A DNA stretch of 7,407 nt from JBJXFK01 sp046155505 (lineage in GTDB: Bacteria > Planctomycetota > Phycisphaerae > UBA1845 > Fen-1342), in NCBI GenBank assembly GCA_046155505.1, contig JBJXFK010000044.1:1-7407 (forward strand). Reading direction: 5' to 3'. Positions 5,266-7,407 of this stretch are shown here, piece after piece (the stretch's first letter is position 1; every line of letters begins with the position of its first letter). The position numbers were made by a program, and so were the translations under genes. The notes below the pieces were generated by a model. The model was not told where the DNA came from and made no database searches. It worked only from the letters and a program-made list of their open reading frames with translations.

Positions 5266-5847
5266 CTAATAATCCTGATGCACGGCGATGGTCCGTCGCT
5301 TGGTCTGCTTTACCTCGACCACGAGAAACTCGCCCGGGGCATCGCCCGGCACGATGATCCAATTGCGGTCCGACTTGTCAATGTGAATGTGCGCCCGGTC
5401 GCCGGCGTCGTCGGGTTCGACCAACATGTCGCCCATCGTCATCGGCGGTAGCGGCGAAAACCACGACGCCGACTGCGGCGCTGCAACGCCCGGCTCGACG
5501 CTTGCCGCCGGCTGCGGACGCGAAACCGAGAGCATCACAATGCAGGCCGCAATGGAGCCGGTCACGATCCGCGAGGCCCAGTTCCAGCGGATCGCTCGGC
5601 GGCGAGAAGCGACCGACGCGCCAAACGTCTTGCGCAAAGCAGTGCGCGTCTCGCGCTCAATCTCAAAATACTCATCGACCGCGGGTTCTGCCCCGCGATT
5701 GCGTTTCAAAAACTCTTCAAGCTGCCGCCGCTCTTCGTCGCTCACCTCGTCATCGAGGAAACGCGACACCAGCCGCTCGACATTCTCCGGCAATTCGGGA
5801 ATCTCGGGCTCATCGCGATCAGGCTGCTTATCGGGAAACGCACTCAT
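5266..5847 (-). CDS. Putative anti-sigma factor, single-span membrane protein
   Basis: 193 residues, with the ATG overlapping the sigma factor TGA in an ATGA, so the two are translationally coupled. Residues about 22-75 (ENVERLVSRFLDDEVSDEERRQLEEFL...FEIERETRTAL) resemble the helical N-terminal domain of anti-sigma factors that holds the sigma factor inactive. The HxxxCxxC zinc motif of ZAS-type anti-sigmas is missing. Residues about 90-109 (NWASRIVTGSIAACIVMLSVS) form one transmembrane helix. The C-terminal ~80 residues are Pro/Ala-rich and then beta-like (HIHIDKSDRNWIIVPGD, EFLVVEVKQTKRRTIAV), probably the extracytoplasmic sensor part. Its role is to sequester the cognate sigma factor at the membrane until a signal releases it. 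Function rests on position, topology and the helical domain. Confidence 0.7.
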   Translation of the reverse strand: MSAFPDKQPDRDEPEIPELPENVERLVSRFLDDEVSDEERRQLEEFLKRNRGAEPAVDEYFEIERETRTALRKTFGASVASRRRAIRWNWASRIVTGSIAACIVMLSVSRPQPAASVEPGVAAPQSASWFSPLPPMTMGDMLVEPDDAGDRAHIHIDKSDRNWIIVPGDAPGEFLVVEVKQTKRRTIAVHQDY

Positions 5848-6452
5848 GCGTCGATCCGACCCTTTACCATTTCTCGCAGCAATCGGCGAGCGCGAACCAG
5901 CCGCGTCTCAACCGTCTCAACCGACATGTTCAATAGCTCGCCGATCTCGGCGTACGTCCAATCTTCGAGGTGTCGCAGAACGAAAGGCTCGCGATAAATC
6001 GCCGGAAGGGCACCGACGGCTTGCAGCAAAATGCCGTGAACTTCGTCGCCGCTTGTCTTCAGCGCCGGATTGCCCTCGACGTCAAATTGGCGCGTCTGGG
6101 CCGCGGCCTGCATCCGCACTTCGTCGCGCCGCTTGCGAGCCTGCCCGGCGTCAATCGCCGCGTTGCGGGCCACCGCATAGAGCCACGATTTCAGCCGCCG
6201 CGGCTCCTGAAGCGATTCGATCCGCTCCCAGAACTGCGACCACACTTGCTGCACAATGTCGTCCACGAGATCGGGCCGACCCGTGATGCCGAACACAACG
6301 CCGCGAACCCAGCCCTCGTGCGCGCGAACAAGCCGATCGGCCGCGGCCCGACTGCCCTGTTGGGCCTCGGCCACGAGCGAGGTGAGCAATTCGTCGCTAA
6401 GGGGGACAGCGAGCATTCTGGGATTTTCAGACGGACGCCGAAGGTGCATCAT
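5844..6452 (-). CDS. ECF-family RNA polymerase sigma factor
   Basis: 202 residues from ATG 6452. Region 2, about 36-108, holds LVRAHEGWVRGVVFGITGRPDLVDDIVQQVWSQFW and SWLYAVARNAAID (core-polymerase and -10 contacts). Region 4, about 142-195, holds ALPAIYREPFVLRHLEDWTYAEIGELLNMSVETVETRLVRARRLLREM (-35 recognition). The linker is short and there is no region 3, as in ECF sigma factors. The start is set by GAGG (6466-6463) with 9-base spacing. A GTG at 6467 is open in frame but contains this SD, and an ATG directly following (6449) is possible. It directs polymerase to a stress or envelope regulon and is probably held off by the membrane protein encoded immediately downstream. Its own promoter was not identified; the upstream DNA is filled by a repeat. 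Confidence 0.88.
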   Translation of the reverse strand: MMHLRRPSENPRMLAVPLSDELLTSLVAEAQQGSRAAADRLVRAHEGWVRGVVFGITGRPDLVDDIVQQVWSQFWERIESLQEPRRLKSWLYAVARNAAIDAGQARKRRDEVRMQAAAQTRQFDVEGNPALKTSGDEVHGILLQAVGALPAIYREPFVLRHLEDWTYAEIGELLNMSVETVETRLVRARRLLREMVKGRIDA

Positions 6453-6474
6453 GTCGAAAAACCTCACTGCTATC

Positions 6475-6588
6475 TGTGGCCCCCGCGATTTCGTGTGGCA
6501 CCCGCGATTTCGTGTGGCACCCGCTATCAGCGGGTGTCAGACTCTCAATGTGTGGCACCCGCTATCAGCGGGTGTCTCACTGTCACAA
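6475..6588. repeat. 19/38-bp periodic repeat with two GTGGCACCCGC hairpins
   Basis: TGTGGC(A/C)CCCGC begins at 6475, 6494, 6513 and 6551, that is, steps of 19, 19 and 38 (2 x 19). The first two units end in GATTTCG. The last two end in TATCAGC and continue into GGGTGTC, giving two hairpins: 6515-6539 (11-bp stem with one G-T pair, ATC loop) and 6554-6576 (10-bp stem). This GTGGCACCCGC..GCGGGTG element resembles a dispersed intergenic repeat common in planctomycete genomes (from memory). It lies between the divergent sigma factor and aminopeptidase genes. It might act as a REP-like element, terminator or mRNA stabiliser. Confidence 0.8.
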
Positions 6589-6608
6589 AACCCGGGGTCG
6601 AGTCGGTT

Positions 6609-6637
6609 TTGCGACGCGGCTACGACTGTCGTAGTAT
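6609..6637 (+). promoter_or_regulatory. Candidate promoter for the aminopeptidase gene
   Basis: TTGCGA (6609-6614) and TAGTAT (6632-6637) each match four of six consensus bases and are spaced by exactly 17. Transcription would start near 6644, about 30 bases before the GTG start, and include its GAGG ribosome binding site. Prediction by eye. Confidence 0.4.
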
Positions 6638-6673
6638 GGCCTGACGGATTCGCAAATGAAAGAGGTAAATTCC

Positions 6674-7407
6674 GTGACCCTGCCAAAAACTCTCGCCGAG
6701 CTGCTGACCCTGCCGACCGCCGCCTTTGTAGAAGGCGCGGTGATGGATTATCTGACCCGCGTCTGTGACGGATTGCCGCACACGACCACGCGCTTCGACG
6801 AGTGGGGCAACTTGGTCGTCCGCTACCGCAACGCCCCGCCCAAGGGGCACCGCGCCGTCGTGTTCACCGCCCACACCGATCACCCCGGCTTCTGCTCGCT
6901 CCGCATGCTCGGCAAAGGCCGACTGCTCGCGGCGTTTCGCGGCTGGGTCGAGCCCGAGTATTTCGTCGGCACCGCCGTGAAATTCTGGAGCGGCGGCAAG
7001 TGGGTTCCCGGCGTCGTCCGCAAAATCACCAAGGCCGCCAAGATGTACCGCTACATCGGCCGCACCGCCCGGCCCGAAGAAGTCGAAATCGCGATCAAGT
7101 CCGACGTCGAGCCAAACGTCCCCGGCATGTGGGACCTGCCCGATCCGCTGCTGCGCGACGGCATGGTTCGGGCCCGCGGCTGCGACGACATCGCCGGCGT
7201 CGCCGCGCTGCTCGAAATGCTCGTCCGCGTCGCAAAGAAGCGTGCCAAAGGCGAAGTCTGGGGCCTCTTCACCCGCGCCGAAGAGGTCGGCTTCATCGGA
7301 GCAATCGGCGCAGCAAAGAGCGGCACCATCCCGCGCAAGCTGCCGATCGTCGCGATCGAAACCAGCAAAGCGCTAATCAACGCAAAAATCGGCGACGGCC
7401 CGATCCT
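6674..7407 (+). CDS. M42-type metallo-aminopeptidase (3' end cut by the window)
   Basis: 244 residues are visible and the frame is still open at the edge. The M42 (glutamyl aminopeptidase / FrvX-like) signatures are in order: AHTDHPGF (H67, D69) for the first metal, ARGCDDIAGVAALLEML (bridging Asp at 171/172), TRAEEVGFIGA (E203 catalytic, E204 ligand) and AIETS (E229, equivalent of the usual acidic ligand). The final metal-binding His lies beyond the window. Residues between the first ligand and the CDD motif (about 76-165) correspond to the inserted beta-barrel dimerisation domain that M42 enzymes carry. These are cytoplasmic, oligomeric, two-metal exopeptidases that trim short peptides. GTG 6674 is preferred because GAGG (6662-6665) lies 8 bases upstream. 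An in-frame ATG at 6656 would add six residues but has no good SD. It is divergent from the sigma factor gene. Confidence 0.8.
   Translation, partial: MTLPKTLAELLTLPTAAFVEGAVMDYLTRVCDGLPHTTTRFDEWGNLVVRYRNAPPKGHRAVVFTAHTDHPGFCSLRMLGKGRLLAAFRGWVEPEYFVGTAVKFWSGGKWVPGVVRKITKAAKMYRYIGRTARPEEVEIAIKSDVEPNVPGMWDLPDPLLRDGMVRARGCDDIAGVAALLEMLVRVAKKRAKGEVWGLFTRAEEVGFIGAIGAAKSGTIPRKLPIVAIETSKALINAKIGDGPI

Noticed and set aside
5387..6286. Plus-strand frame of about 299 codons across the sigma/anti-sigma junction
   Set aside because: Antisense to two well-supported coupled genes. Its Ser/Arg/Ala-rich sequence has no domain.
6475..6588. CRISPR array
   Set aside because: The repeats run almost back to back at 19-base steps with no unique spacers of CRISPR length and no cas genes nearby.

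Overview
The window is GC-rich and gene-dense, and it looks like chromosomal DNA from a planctomycete or close relative. Three things suggest this. One small membrane protein ends in a CxxCGYNLxGL...RCPECG zinc ribbon, a motif I associate with Planctomycetota and Phycisphaerae-type genomes. An ECF sigma factor / anti-sigma / PDZ protein block is also present. A short repeat built on GTGGCACCCGC / GCGGGTG, of a kind common in planctomycete intergenic DNA, lies near the right end. No rRNA, tRNA, CRISPR array or transposase was seen. The taxonomic call is inference.

Left part (1-1322, all + strand). The window opens in the last 62 codons of an acyl-CoA carboxylase carboxyltransferase subunit. 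Next comes a two-gene module: a PIN-domain toxin-like nuclease (208-660), whose stop overlaps the start of a small basic partner protein (657-929). This resembles a VapBC-type toxin-antitoxin pair with toxin and antitoxin in reversed order. Thirty bases further on is an unrecognised single-span membrane protein with its own strong ribosome binding site (960-1322).

Middle (1323-3742). A metallo-beta-lactamase-fold hydrolase of the glyoxalase II type (minus strand) is divergent from the two-span membrane zinc-ribbon protein (plus strand). Both start codons sit 5-6 bases after a -10-like hexamer, which hints at leaderless transcripts. Convergent with the zinc-ribbon gene is a NarL/LuxR-type regulator whose receiver domain has lost the expected phosphorylation residues. 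A perfect 8+8 bp palindrome abuts its ribosome binding site. About 400 bases upstream of it hold no recognisable gene, only this palindrome and a terminator-like hairpin for the next operon.

Right part (3743-7407). On the minus strand, reading leftwards, are an ECF sigma factor, an anti-sigma-like membrane protein that overlaps it by ATGA, and after about 200 bases an exported PDZ protein without a protease domain. The three probably form an envelope-signalling unit. The gap before the PDZ gene has a candidate promoter and three 12-bp tandem repeats. Upstream of the sigma gene a 19-bp-periodic repeat with two hairpins separates it from a divergent M42-type metallo-aminopeptidase, which runs off the right edge.
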